Assembly (NCBI RefSeq): GCF_026988655.1
Contig: NZ_JALSKT010000054.1
Coordinates: forward strand, 1-44,666
Direction of reading: 5' to 3'
Length of the DNA: 44,666 bases
From: Sulfurimonas sp.
GTDB taxonomy: Bacteria; Campylobacterota; Campylobacteria; Campylobacterales; Sulfurimonadaceae
The translations under genes were made by a program, and so were the position numbers. Of the stretch, positions 32,992 through 40,870 are shown one piece after another; position 1 is the stretch's first letter, and the number at the start of each line of letters is the position of its first letter. The notes below the pieces were generated by a model. That model did not search any database. It was not told where the DNA came from and saw only the letters and a program-made list of their open reading frames with translations.

Positions 32992-34470
32992 ATGAAAAAA
33001 ATCGCCATTATTGGTCGTCCAAATGTTGGAAAAAGCTCTCTTTTTAATCGTCTTATCAAAAGACGTGACGCAATTACTTCTGATTTAGCGGGAACAACGC
33101 GTGACGTTAAACGTAAAACAGCTGTCATTATTGATAAAGAAGCAGAGCTTTTAGATACTGGTGGTCTCGACAAAGGCTGTGAGCTTTTTGACAAGATCAA
33201 AGAAATGTCTCTCAAAGCCGCTTACAAAGCAGATATCATACTTTATATGGTTGATGGAAAGGGTCTTCCTGAAGACGAAGATAAAAAACTTTTTTATGAA
33301 CTTCAAGCAATGGGTAAAGATATCGCCCTAGTGGTCAATAAAATTGACAATGACAAAATGAAAGAAAAACTTTGGGAATTTTATGAATTTGGCACTGATG
33401 CTATCTTTGGAATCTCAGTATCTCATAATAGAAATACCGTTGAGCTACTTGATTGGATACATGATAAACTCCCAGATGCTGACCTCATTAAAGATGAAGA
33501 AGAAGATGTCCAAATCATTAGTGAACCAGAAGAAGAACTGGGTGATGAAGAGTTTTTTGCTCAATATAGTAGTGATGAAGAAGAGGATGACGGTTACATC
33601 TATTGGGATGAAGAAGAGGTAGAAGACAATTCTATTTTTGCACAAAATGACCGTATTAAAGAGTTCGATGAAAATGATATTAATCATATTAAAATAGCAA
33701 TTATTGGTCGTACAAATGTCGGTAAAAGCTCACTACTCAATGCCCTTCTTGGAGAAGAACGCTCCGTTGTAAGTTCTGTAGCAGGAACAACAATCGACCC
33801 TATTGATGAGACGATAGACTACAAAGACAAACAACTAACATTTGTTGATACAGCAGGTCTCAGGCGTCGCGGAAAGATAGTGGGGATTGAAAAATTTGCA
33901 CTTATGCGAACAAAAGAGATGCTTGAAAATGCAAATATGGCTTTAGTTGTTTTAGATGCAAGTGAGCCTTTTTTAGACCTTGATGAAAAAATTGCTGGGC
34001 TTGTAGATCAAAATAGGCTTGCTTGTATTATCGTTTTAAATAAATGGGATATTGCAAAAAGAGAAGATCACGATAAAATTCTTAAAGAAGTACGTGATAG
34101 ATTCAAGTTTCTTGCCTATGCTCCCATCATTACACTCTCCGCACAAACACATCAAAGAGTTGATAAACTCCATGACATGATTTTAGAGATAAATGAAAAC
34201 TACTCACAAAGAATTACAACTTCACAACTCAATGAAGTGCTTGAGCGTGCACTTCGCCGTCATACTCTTCCTAGTATGCATGGTCAAGTTATCCGTATCT
34301 ATTATGCAACACAATATGAAACAAGACCTCCAAAGATAGCCATAGTAATGAACAAACCAAAAGGTCTTCACTTTACATACAGACGTTACCTCACCAACAA
34401 GCTTCGTGAAGCCTTTAACTTTGCAGGAACACCTTTACTTTTTAAAGCTAAAAAACGTGGAGACAAATAA
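32992..34470 (+). CDS. der: Ribosome assembly GTPase Der (EngA)
   Basis: Protein of 492 residues with two G domains. The first opens at GRPNVGKS (residues 8-15), with DTGG and NKID. The second starts at GRTNVGKS near 239, with AGTTIDP, DTAGLRRRGKI and NKWD. A KH-like C-terminal domain follows. Der binds 50S subunits during assembly. The linker between the G domains (about 165-220) is unusually acidic, with runs of Asp and Glu and a WDEEEVEDN stretch, as I recall for Campylobacterota. It stops directly before a 40-codon gene. Confidence 0.96.
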   Translation: MKKIAIIGRPNVGKSSLFNRLIKRRDAITSDLAGTTRDVKRKTAVIIDKEAELLDTGGLDKGCELFDKIKEMSLKAAYKADIILYMVDGKGLPEDEDKKLFYELQAMGKDIALVVNKIDNDKMKEKLWEFYEFGTDAIFGISVSHNRNTVELLDWIHDKLPDADLIKDEEEDVQIISEPEEELGDEEFFAQYSSDEEEDDGYIYWDEEEVEDNSIFAQNDRIKEFDENDINHIKIAIIGRTNVGKSSLLNALLGEERSVVSSVAGTTIDPIDETIDYKDKQLTFVDTAGLRRRGKIVGIEKFALMRTKEMLENANMALVVLDASEPFLDLDEKIAGLVDQNRLACIIVLNKWDIAKREDHDKILKEVRDRFKFLAYAPIITLSAQTHQRVDKLHDMILEINENYSQRITTSQLNEVLERALRRHTLPSMHGQVIRIYYATQYETRPPKIAIVMNKPKGLHFTYRRYLTNKLREAFNFAGTPLLFKAKKRGDK

Positions 34471-34593
34471 ATGACCTATGCTCTTGCTACAACATTTTTA
34501 CTTGGTGGGATTGGACTTACAGCTCTGAGTCTTTATTTTTATAAGAAAATGAAAAAAGAAGAAGAAGAAGAAGAAAAAAATAATTCTAAATAA
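34471..34593 (+). CDS. 40-residue membrane protein with Glu/Lys tail
   Basis: ORF starting in the base after the der stop (TAA ATG), with GGAG about 9 bases upstream inside der. MTYALATTFLLGGIGLTALS and LYFY form one hydrophobic helix, then a charged tail (KKMKKEEEEEEKNNSK). A single-pass inner-membrane protein with a cytoplasmic acidic-basic tail is expected. I know no homologue; coupling to der suggests it is translated. It is followed by a hairpin at 34592. Confidence 0.55.
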   Translation: MTYALATTFLLGGIGLTALSLYFYKKMKKEEEEEEKNNSK

Positions 34594-34612
34594 GATGAGC
34601 TAATCTCATCTT
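34592..34612. terminator. Bidirectional terminator between der operon and hemJ operon
   Basis: Perfect eight-base-pair stem AAGATGAG / CTCATCTT with a five-base loop, between two convergent units. On the minus strand it is followed by ATTTAGAATTATTTTTTTC, a good T-rich tail, so it terminates the hemJ operon at least. Confidence 0.7.
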
Positions 34613-35030
34613 AAAATGGTTTAAAAACCACCATAGCCACAATGAAAAGCATAAGTATTGTTGGTACTTCATTATAGATTCTAAAAAACTTTCCACTTCT
34701 TGTAGATCTATCTTCTAAGAACTCTATTCTCAATTTATTTAATGAATAAAAATAAATAATTAAAAAAAATACAAACAAAAGTTTCGCATGTAACCAAGCA
34801 CCATCAAAACCTATTTCATAAATAAGCCCTGAACCACTGAGTATCGTCGCCCACATTGCAGGAACTCCAATATATTTAAAAAGTTTCATCTCTTGAATCT
34901 TTGCAACTTCTACAAAACCGCTATTTCGAATATTTTCTGCGTGATAAACAAAAAGACGAGGAAGATAAAAGAGTACAGCAAACCAAGAGATAAACGAGAT
35001 AACATGAAACCATAAAAGCCAATTATACAT
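34611..35030 (-). CDS. hemJ: Protoporphyrinogen oxidase HemJ
   Basis: Membrane protein of 139 residues with four helices and the HemJ signature: NWLLWFHVISFISWFAVLFYLPRLFVYH (conserved His), then MKLFKYIGVPAMWATILSGSGLIYE, GAWLHAKLLFVFFLIIYF (His and Lys) and FFRIYNEVPTILMLFIVAMVVFKPF. HemJ oxidises protoporphyrinogen IX in heme synthesis in many bacteria lacking HemG and HemY. It is third in the operon hpf-barrel protein-hemJ. Confidence 0.93.
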   Translation of the reverse strand: MYNWLLWFHVISFISWFAVLFYLPRLFVYHAENIRNSGFVEVAKIQEMKLFKYIGVPAMWATILSGSGLIYEIGFDGAWLHAKLLFVFFLIIYFYSLNKLRIEFLEDRSTRSGKFFRIYNEVPTILMLFIVAMVVFKPF

Positions 35031-35041
35031 ATATTAATTTC

Positions 35042-35641
35042 CTAAAAATTTGTTTCTACATAGACATTAAGATAGTTTGATCCACCATGCCTTACATTGT
35101 TGATGAGTCCAAAGATGCCTGAACGATGCTTAATCAACACACCAACATAAGTTTGATCCAATGTTTTAACTCCACTGAGAAGTCCAAAATTAAAATCTGC
35201 GCTAATGTCAAGATAGTTTAAAAAATGAGAATTGTTATCCCCATACGACACTGCGTCTTCACGTTCTACAGCTAAGACTCCACTTGTATATGAAAGACCT
35301 TCTCCAAAACCTATTCTTGCTCTATTGTCTAAAAAGTCTATATTCCAAAAAGCTTTAAGATAGATTGTCATCTCATATATATTATCTTTGCCCGCTCCTT
35401 GTGTAAAATTAGACAAACCAGAGCGTAAATAAATATCAAAAGAAGAACCTTTGAAAGATTCAGCCAAAAGATAACCAGCGTCAAGAGAATACACCTTATC
35501 TTCGTTCTTAAACTTCCCAATACTTCCCGTAAGAATTTCACCAAGATCATAATTGCTTGCTTTTCCTTGAGCTAAACGCAGTGAATACTTACTCGATGCT
35601 AGGAGGTTAAATGCTATCAACAGTAGTAAAATTACTTTCAA
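35042..35641 (-). CDS. Uncharacterised outer-membrane beta-barrel protein
   Basis: Protein of 199 residues: signal peptide (MKVILLLLIAFNLLA) then alternating beta strands (YSLRLAQGKASNYDLG, KVYSLDAGYLLAESF, SSFDIYLRSGLSNFT, MTIYLKAFWNI) and the terminal phenylalanine of outer-membrane barrels. VGVLIKHRSGIFGLINN holds a His-x-Ser pair in a strand near the C-terminus, as in PagL lipid A deacylases, but the family call is not certain. It lies between hpf and hemJ with gaps of 15 and 11 bases. Confidence 0.55.
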   Translation of the reverse strand: MKVILLLLIAFNLLASSKYSLRLAQGKASNYDLGEILTGSIGKFKNEDKVYSLDAGYLLAESFKGSSFDIYLRSGLSNFTQGAGKDNIYEMTIYLKAFWNIDFLDNRARIGFGEGLSYTSGVLAVEREDAVSYGDNNSHFLNYLDISADFNFGLLSGVKTLDQTYVGVLIKHRSGIFGLINNVRHGGSNYLNVYVETNF

Positions 35642-35656
35642 CTCTATCCCTACTAT

Positions 35657-35986
35657 TTATGCGTCTAAAGTTTCTAAATTTTTAATAGAAGTGTTATGAT
35701 GATCCGTCACTTTATCATGCAAACGGCGTAGTGCTTTAGAAGCACGATCAACTGCTATATCAATAGCAGCATCAAGAACATCATCTTCTTGAGTGATAAT
35801 GATAGGCTGTGCATGCGCAACATGAATCTCAAACTCTACCAAAACACCTTTTTTTTCTGCTGTAATCATACATTTTACACTTGTAATATCTAAACTATAT
35901 TTTCTAAACACTTCAACAGCATTTTCAATGTGAGCTTTTGTAGCATCAGTTAACGTAATATCTTTTGAACGAATTTGTAAGTTCAC
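35657..35986 (-). CDS. hpf: Ribosome hibernation-promoting factor (short HPF/RaiA)
   Basis: Protein of 109 residues beginning MNLQIRSKDITLTDATKAHIENAV, the RaiA/HPF opening, then FEIHVAHAQPIIITQEDDVLDAAIDIAVDRASKALRRLHDKVTDH. HPF binds the decoding centre of idle ribosomes in stationary phase. The short form lacks a dimerisation domain. The start is GTG 35986, with AAAGGA about 7 bases upstream. Its divergent neighbour is trpS. Confidence 0.92.
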   Translation of the reverse strand: MNLQIRSKDITLTDATKAHIENAVEVFRKYSLDITSVKCMITAEKKGVLVEFEIHVAHAQPIIITQEDDVLDAAIDIAVDRASKALRRLHDKVTDHHNTSIKNLETLDA

Positions 35987-36062
35987 AACAAGTCCTTTGT
36001 TTTAAAGCAAAATTTGCTTCGTATATTTAAGTTACATAATAACAAAATAAAGCTGAGATGGG

Positions 36063-36068
36063 TATAAT
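36063..36068 (+). promoter_or_regulatory. -10 element for trpS
   Basis: TATAAT in GGGTATAATACGCC, 28 bases before ATG 36096, with AGGAAA before the start codon. Confidence 0.5.
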
Positions 36069-36095
36069 ACGCCAAAAAAAATAGGAAATAATTTC

Positions 36096-37061
36096 ATGAG
36101 AGTATTAACTGGGATTCAACCTTCAGGTGACTTGCATATAGGAAACTACTTTGGCTCAATTAAACAAATGGTTGATGCACAAAAAGCAAATGATACTTTT
36201 GCATTTATTGCAAATTATCATGCAATGAGTAGTGGGAATGGTGGACCAAGACTTGCAGAGCTTACGATGCAAACAGCAACAGATTTTTTGGCACTTGGCA
36301 TTGATCCTGACAAATCTACTTTTTGGGTACAATCAGATGTAAAAGATGTACTTGAACTCTACTGGGTACTCTCTGCCTTTACTCCGATGGGACTACTTGA
36401 GCGTGCCCATAGCTATAAAGATAAAACGGCTAAAGGCATCGCAGCCAACCATTCCCTCTTCTCCTATCCTGTTTTAATGGCAGCAGATATTTTACTCTAT
36501 TCTCCTGATATTGTTCCAGTTGGAAAAGATCAAATTCAACATGTTGAAATTGCAAGAGATATTGCAATAAAATTCAACAATGAATATGGAGATATTTTTA
36601 AACTACCTGAATTTAAAATTGAAGAAAATGTTGCCACTGTTCCTGGAACTAATGGACAAAAAATGTCTAAAAGTTACAACAATACTGTAAATATCTTCGG
36701 TGAAGAGAAGAAGCAACTTAAAACAATTAAAAAAATTGTTACAGAAGCTATTCCACTTGAAGAGCCAAAAGAGTATGAAAATTGTAATGTTTACAATATG
36801 GCGAAACTCTTTTTAAATGAAAATGAATGCAGAGATTTACAAGAGCGTTACAAACGTGGAGGGGAAGGACATGGACACTTTAAGCTCTACTTACATGATG
36901 TAATTTGGGAATATTTCAAACCATATAGAGAAAAAAGAGAGTATTATGCATCTCACCAAGAAGAGGTTAGAGAAATTCTCAATGCAGGTGCTCAAAAAAC
37001 TAAAGAGATAGCTTCCCCTATGATTGAAAAGATAAGAAGTGCAACTGGAATAAGCTACTAA
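36096..37061 (+). CDS. trpS: Tryptophanyl-tRNA synthetase
   Basis: Class I synthetase of 321 residues. The HIGH-like sequence HIGNYFGS (residues 15-22) and KMSKSYNN loop (near 190) are intact, as are the GLLERAHSYKD and MAADILLYSPDIVPVGKDQIQHVEIARDI segments. It charges tRNA-Trp. Monocistronic, with its own promoter, and convergent with the pentaheme cytochrome. Confidence 0.97.
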   Translation: MRVLTGIQPSGDLHIGNYFGSIKQMVDAQKANDTFAFIANYHAMSSGNGGPRLAELTMQTATDFLALGIDPDKSTFWVQSDVKDVLELYWVLSAFTPMGLLERAHSYKDKTAKGIAANHSLFSYPVLMAADILLYSPDIVPVGKDQIQHVEIARDIAIKFNNEYGDIFKLPEFKIEENVATVPGTNGQKMSKSYNNTVNIFGEEKKQLKTIKKIVTEAIPLEEPKEYENCNVYNMAKLFLNENECRDLQERYKRGGEGHGHFKLYLHDVIWEYFKPYREKREYYASHQEEVREILNAGAQKTKEIASPMIEKIRSATGISY

Positions 37062-37078
37062 GTAAGATATTTTATATC

Positions 37079-38263
37079 TTACTTGAGACTGATAGAACTT
37101 GTTGTGATAAAACTTTTTTTAGACCATATTTCATCTTTAAGATCCAAAAGTGTACGGACTTCTTTATTTACAAGACGATAATACAAACTTACCTCTACAC
37201 TATTTGCATCCTTAAATAAGGCTACTTTTACCACTTTTTTTCCGTGTGCTCTTACACTTTCATCTTTACTTTGACTTGTAGCAAGATGTGGAATCGTCGG
37301 TTTATTTCTTTTTCGCATATAGCGTCTTGTCAATGAAATTGATTCCTCTTTTAAAATAGTAAAACCTTTTTTATAAGTCACGTCTAAAACCAGCTCCCTT
37401 GAACCAAATCCACTTGGTATATTATGAGGCTGAGGATTAAGAATAGTTATCTCTAGCTTATTATGTACTTTTTTCAGTTTTAGTGCAAGTGCATCTTTCC
37501 ACATACGAGCAGTATGTCCACCTTTAAAACCATGATGACGCACCATACGCATTTTTTCTTTGCCATTAAATTGATACGTTGCAGCAACATCACGTCTTTT
37601 TTTACCCATATGACAATCTACGCAACTTTTTTTGCCAACAAATTCACTCTGCATATCTGTAAAAACTAGACCACCTAAAGCTCTATCATTTGCATGACAT
37701 ACAAAACAAAGTTTATTTGGATTTTCATTCATAAACTCGTGAGAGATTACTTTGTGATAAGGAGATTTTGCATCTCTGTAAGGACCTGTCATTACACCTG
37801 AAGCTGTCCATTCTACTCTGTTGATACCACGTTTTGTTTTATCATATTCATCATGAATCTTAGCGATACTATGACAAACAACACAGTTTATCCCCTCACT
37901 AATGGCCTTAGAATTAACCGCTTGTTCAACTTCATCGCCTTTTGTAAGTCCCATAACCGCGGCAATGTCATAATCTTCATCTGTTGTTGTGACACTTATA
38001 CGCGGATTATGGCAAGTTGCACACTGTACTTTTACTGCGTTTAGACTTTTTCTACTTTTACGGCTAACATACTTAAGACTCTTTGCAAAGTACTCATCTT
38101 TAGCAAAATGACTTTTAGAGTGCCAAGAGTTTTCCCACTCTTCTACTATTCGTTTATGACAAACCTTACATTTAGTAGAACTCTCAAATCGCTCTCCTAC
38201 TTTTACAACTTCTGCTCCAAAGAGCATATTAAACGCAATGATAAAAAGTAAGAAGAGTTTCAT
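37079..38263 (-). CDS. Exported pentaheme c-type cytochrome
   Basis: Protein of 394 residues: signal peptide (MKLFLLFIIAFNMLFGA) and five CXXCH motifs (CKVCH, CATCH, CVVCH, CFVCH, CVDCH) in the first half. The C-terminal half is a heme-free beta domain (KLEITILNPQPHNIPSGFGSRELVLDV). The N-terminal pattern CXXCH followed by W-x-x-S-x-H resembles the cytochrome c554/NrfB-like group that passes electrons between periplasmic enzymes. The reaction is unknown. I use ATG 38263; AGGAC lies upstream at suitable distance. It follows argF by three bases. Confidence 0.82.
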   Translation of the reverse strand: MKLFLLFIIAFNMLFGAEVVKVGERFESSTKCKVCHKRIVEEWENSWHSKSHFAKDEYFAKSLKYVSRKSRKSLNAVKVQCATCHNPRISVTTTDEDYDIAAVMGLTKGDEVEQAVNSKAISEGINCVVCHSIAKIHDEYDKTKRGINRVEWTASGVMTGPYRDAKSPYHKVISHEFMNENPNKLCFVCHANDRALGGLVFTDMQSEFVGKKSCVDCHMGKKRRDVAATYQFNGKEKMRMVRHHGFKGGHTARMWKDALALKLKKVHNKLEITILNPQPHNIPSGFGSRELVLDVTYKKGFTILKEESISLTRRYMRKRNKPTIPHLATSQSKDESVRAHGKKVVKVALFKDANSVEVSLYYRLVNKEVRTLLDLKDEIWSKKSFITTSSISLK

Positions 38264-38266
38264 CAC

Positions 38267-39190
38267 TTAGTCCTTGTGTTGATTAAGCCAAACCATCAAA
38301 CCTTTTTGGGCATGGAGTCTATTTTCTGCTTCACTAAAAACAATATCTGCATTGTCTTCAAATAACTCTTCACTCACTTCTTGTCCACGATAGGCTGGAA
38401 GACAGTGCAAAAATTTTGCATCTTTTCGTGCTAAGCACATCGTAAGTCCATCCACCATAAAACCATCAAAATCTTTTATACGTTGTTCTTTTTCTTCTTC
38501 TTGTCCCATAGAAGCCCAAGTATCTGTTGTAACAACTGTGGCACTGCATACTGCTTCTTTAGGATCATTCATCACTTTAATGATAGCCCCGCTTTCTTTA
38601 GCAATATCTAGGGCATCACGTAAAACAGCTTCATCAACTTCATAACCTTTTGGTGTTGCTATACGAAGTTCAAATCCAAGTTTAGCAGCAAGCATCAACC
38701 AAGAATTTGTCATATTATTTCCATCACCAATGTAAGCGACAATAGCATCCTCTGCTATACCATACTCTATCATTGTCATATAGTCAGCTAAAAGCTGTAC
38801 AGGATGATACGTATCTGTCAGTCCATTAATCACAGGAACTTTTGAATACGATGCAAACTCTTCTATCATAGAGTGTTCATAGGTACGTATCATCACCATA
38901 TCACACATACTTGAGATAACTCTTGCTGTATCTTTTACAGGTTCACCTCTACCTAAATGAATATCACGGTTTGAGAGAAAAAGTGCATGCCCTCCAAGCT
39001 GAAACATACCCGTTTCAAAACTAACACGCGTTCTTGTCGAACTCTTTTCAAATATCATAGCAAGCGTCTGCATCTCAAGCTCTTTCTTAAAAACACCTGC
39101 TTTTAAATCTTTTTTTATTTCTAAACCAATATCAATAATTTCTAAAATCTCTTCTTTTGTAAAATCTTTGAGTGTTAAAAAATGTCTCAC
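38267..39190 (-). CDS. argF: Ornithine carbamoyltransferase
   Basis: Protein of 307 residues, the usual OTC length, with the carbamoyl phosphate site [20 protein letters not shown], the [21 protein letters not shown] stretch and [12 protein letters not shown] near the C-terminus (Cys of HCLP). It makes citrulline from ornithine and carbamoyl phosphate in arginine synthesis. It sits in an operon after hemB, 52 bases apart. Confidence 0.96.
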   Translation of the reverse strand: MRHFLTLKDFTKEEILEIIDIGLEIKKDLKAGVFKKELEMQTLAMIFEKSSTRTRVSFETGMFQLGGHALFLSNRDIHLGRGEPVKDTARVISSMCDMVMIRTYEHSMIEEFASYSKVPVINGLTDTYHPVQLLADYMTMIEYGIAEDAIVAYIGDGNNMTNSWLMLAAKLGFELRIATPKGYEVDEAVLRDALDIAKESGAIIKVMNDPKEAVCSATVVTTDTWASMGQEEEKEQRIKDFDGFMVDGLTMCLARKDAKFLHCLPAYRGQEVSEELFEDNADIVFSEAENRLHAQKGLMVWLNQHKD

Positions 39191-39242
39191 TGTAAATCCC
39201 TAGTTTTTGTTTATAAGCTATTTTAATATACTTTTCTTTAAA

Positions 39243-40217
39243 TTAGCTATTATTTAGCATTTTGGCAACTTCTTTTGCATGGTATGAGATGATTATGTCT
39301 GCACCTGCGCGTTTAAAGCCTATCATAGTCTCCATAACAACTCTATCATAATCTATTAAGTCATTCATTCCAGCAAATTTCAACATCGCATATTCGCCAC
39401 TTACATTATAAACAGCCATAGGAAGCGTAGTCGCATCTTTAATCTCCCGCACAATATCAAGATAGGCAAGAGCAGGTTTCACCATCAAGATATCTGCGCC
39501 TTGTGCTTCATCACTAATACTTTCAGCAATGGCTTCACGACGATTTGCAGGGTCCATTTGATATGATGCACGATCTCCAAAACTAGGGCTTGATTCAGCC
39601 ACATCACGAAATGGCCCATAATATCCACTAGAAAATTTTGTAGAGTACGCCATAATCGGAAGATTTTCATATCCTGCTCCATCAAGTGCAGTTCTGAGTG
39701 TTTGGATGATACCATCCATCATTCCAGAAGGTGCTATCATATCTGCACCAGCTTTTGCATGAATAATCGCTTGTTGTCCTGAGATATCTAGGGTCGCATC
39801 ATTATCGACTGTTTCATGCTCTTCATCAATAATACCGCAATGCCCATGGTCCGTATACTCACAAAAACATAAATCTGTTACAACAAACATATCAGGATGT
39901 GCTTGTTTGATCGCTCTAATAGCAGAGGCAATAATCCCATGTTCACACAAAGCATCACTCCCAATAGAATCTTTCACATCAGGAATCCCAAAAAGGATAA
40001 CAGAGTAGATACCAAGCTCTTTTAAATCAGCACACTCTTTGATAACCTCATCTATACTCATTTGAAAAACACCTGGCATAGAAGCTACTTCTGTTTTAAT
40101 CCCCTCTCCACTACGCACGAACAATGGGTATATGAAATCATCTGTACTTACATGAGTCTCACGAACTAAAGCACGAAGATGCTTATTTAAACGAGTTCTA
40201 CGAAATCTTTGAAACAT
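39243..40217 (-). CDS. hemB: Delta-aminolevulinic acid dehydratase (porphobilinogen synthase)
   Basis: Protein of 324 residues, normal for HemB. The Schiff-base lysines are in [15 protein letters not shown] and [12 protein letters not shown]. Metal ligands form the Cys-rich zinc site [12 protein letters not shown], which marks the zinc-dependent variant. It condenses two 5-aminolevulinates to porphobilinogen for heme, needed for the cytochrome in the same operon. First gene of hemB-argF-pentaheme cytochrome. Confidence 0.96.
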   Translation of the reverse strand: MFQRFRRTRLNKHLRALVRETHVSTDDFIYPLFVRSGEGIKTEVASMPGVFQMSIDEVIKECADLKELGIYSVILFGIPDVKDSIGSDALCEHGIIASAIRAIKQAHPDMFVVTDLCFCEYTDHGHCGIIDEEHETVDNDATLDISGQQAIIHAKAGADMIAPSGMMDGIIQTLRTALDGAGYENLPIMAYSTKFSSGYYGPFRDVAESSPSFGDRASYQMDPANRREAIAESISDEAQGADILMVKPALAYLDIVREIKDATTLPMAVYNVSGEYAMLKFAGMNDLIDYDRVVMETMIGFKRAGADIIISYHAKEVAKMLNNS

Positions 40218-40246
40218 TTTTAAACCTTTACTTTATTAATCTTTTG

Positions 40247-40252
40247 TATAAT
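40247..40252 (+). promoter_or_regulatory. -10 element for ribA-GGDEF/EAL
   Basis: TATAAT in TTGTATAATAAAC, 43 bases before ATG 40295. A transcript starting near 40259 excludes the possible start codon at 40244, and so decides the start. Confidence 0.5.
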
Positions 40253-40294
40253 AAACTTTTTAGACAAATATTTTACCATTTAAAGATTAAATTA

Positions 40295-40870
40295 ATGAAT
40301 ATAAACATTTCTGAAGTAGCAAATTTACCATCAAGGTTTGGTAATTTTAATGTACAATCCTTTAAAGAAGGGCAAAAAGAACACCTTGTTATCTCTGCAA
40401 AAGAGCTAAGTGATGTACCCATAGTACGTGTACACTCTGAATGTCTTACAGGCGATGCCATTGGGAGCTTGAAGTGTGACTGTCGTGACCAGTTAGAGTA
40501 TGGGCTAAAGATGGCAAATGAGACCGGAGGTATGGTTATCTACCTTCGTCAAGAAGGGCGTGATATCGGGCTTTTAAATAAAATAAACGCGTATGCCCTA
40601 CAAGACAAAGGTTTCAATACAGTCGAAGCAAATCACCAACTCGGATTCGCAGCAGATGAGAGAACTTATGAAATTGTTACTTTTATACTCAATCACTACA
40701 ATATTAAAAAGATAAAACTTTTAACAAATAATCCAGACAAGATTAATTCTATCAGTGATATCGAGATTATCGAACGTGTACCAATAGTAATGGAGTCAAA
40801 TATACATAATGAAAACTATCTTGATGTCAAACGTGATGAAATGGGTCATATGCTACCAAAGGACAGATAG
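40295..40870 (+). CDS. ribA: GTP cyclohydrolase II
   Basis: Protein of 191 residues, a stand-alone RibA. The zinc ligands are in CLTGDAIGSLKCDC, and the conserved LRQEGRDIGLLNKINAYALQDKGFNTVEANHQLGF and ERTYEIVTFIL follow. It opens the GTP ring in the first step of riboflavin synthesis; ribH at 28418 is the later step. The start is ATG 40295, just after a promoter; frames starting earlier are not transcribed. It stops directly before the PAS-GGDEF-EAL gene (TAG ATG). Confidence 0.93.
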   Translation: MNINISEVANLPSRFGNFNVQSFKEGQKEHLVISAKELSDVPIVRVHSECLTGDAIGSLKCDCRDQLEYGLKMANETGGMVIYLRQEGRDIGLLNKINAYALQDKGFNTVEANHQLGFAADERTYEIVTFILNHYNIKKIKLLTNNPDKINSISDIEIIERVPIVMESNIHNENYLDVKRDEMGHMLPKDR

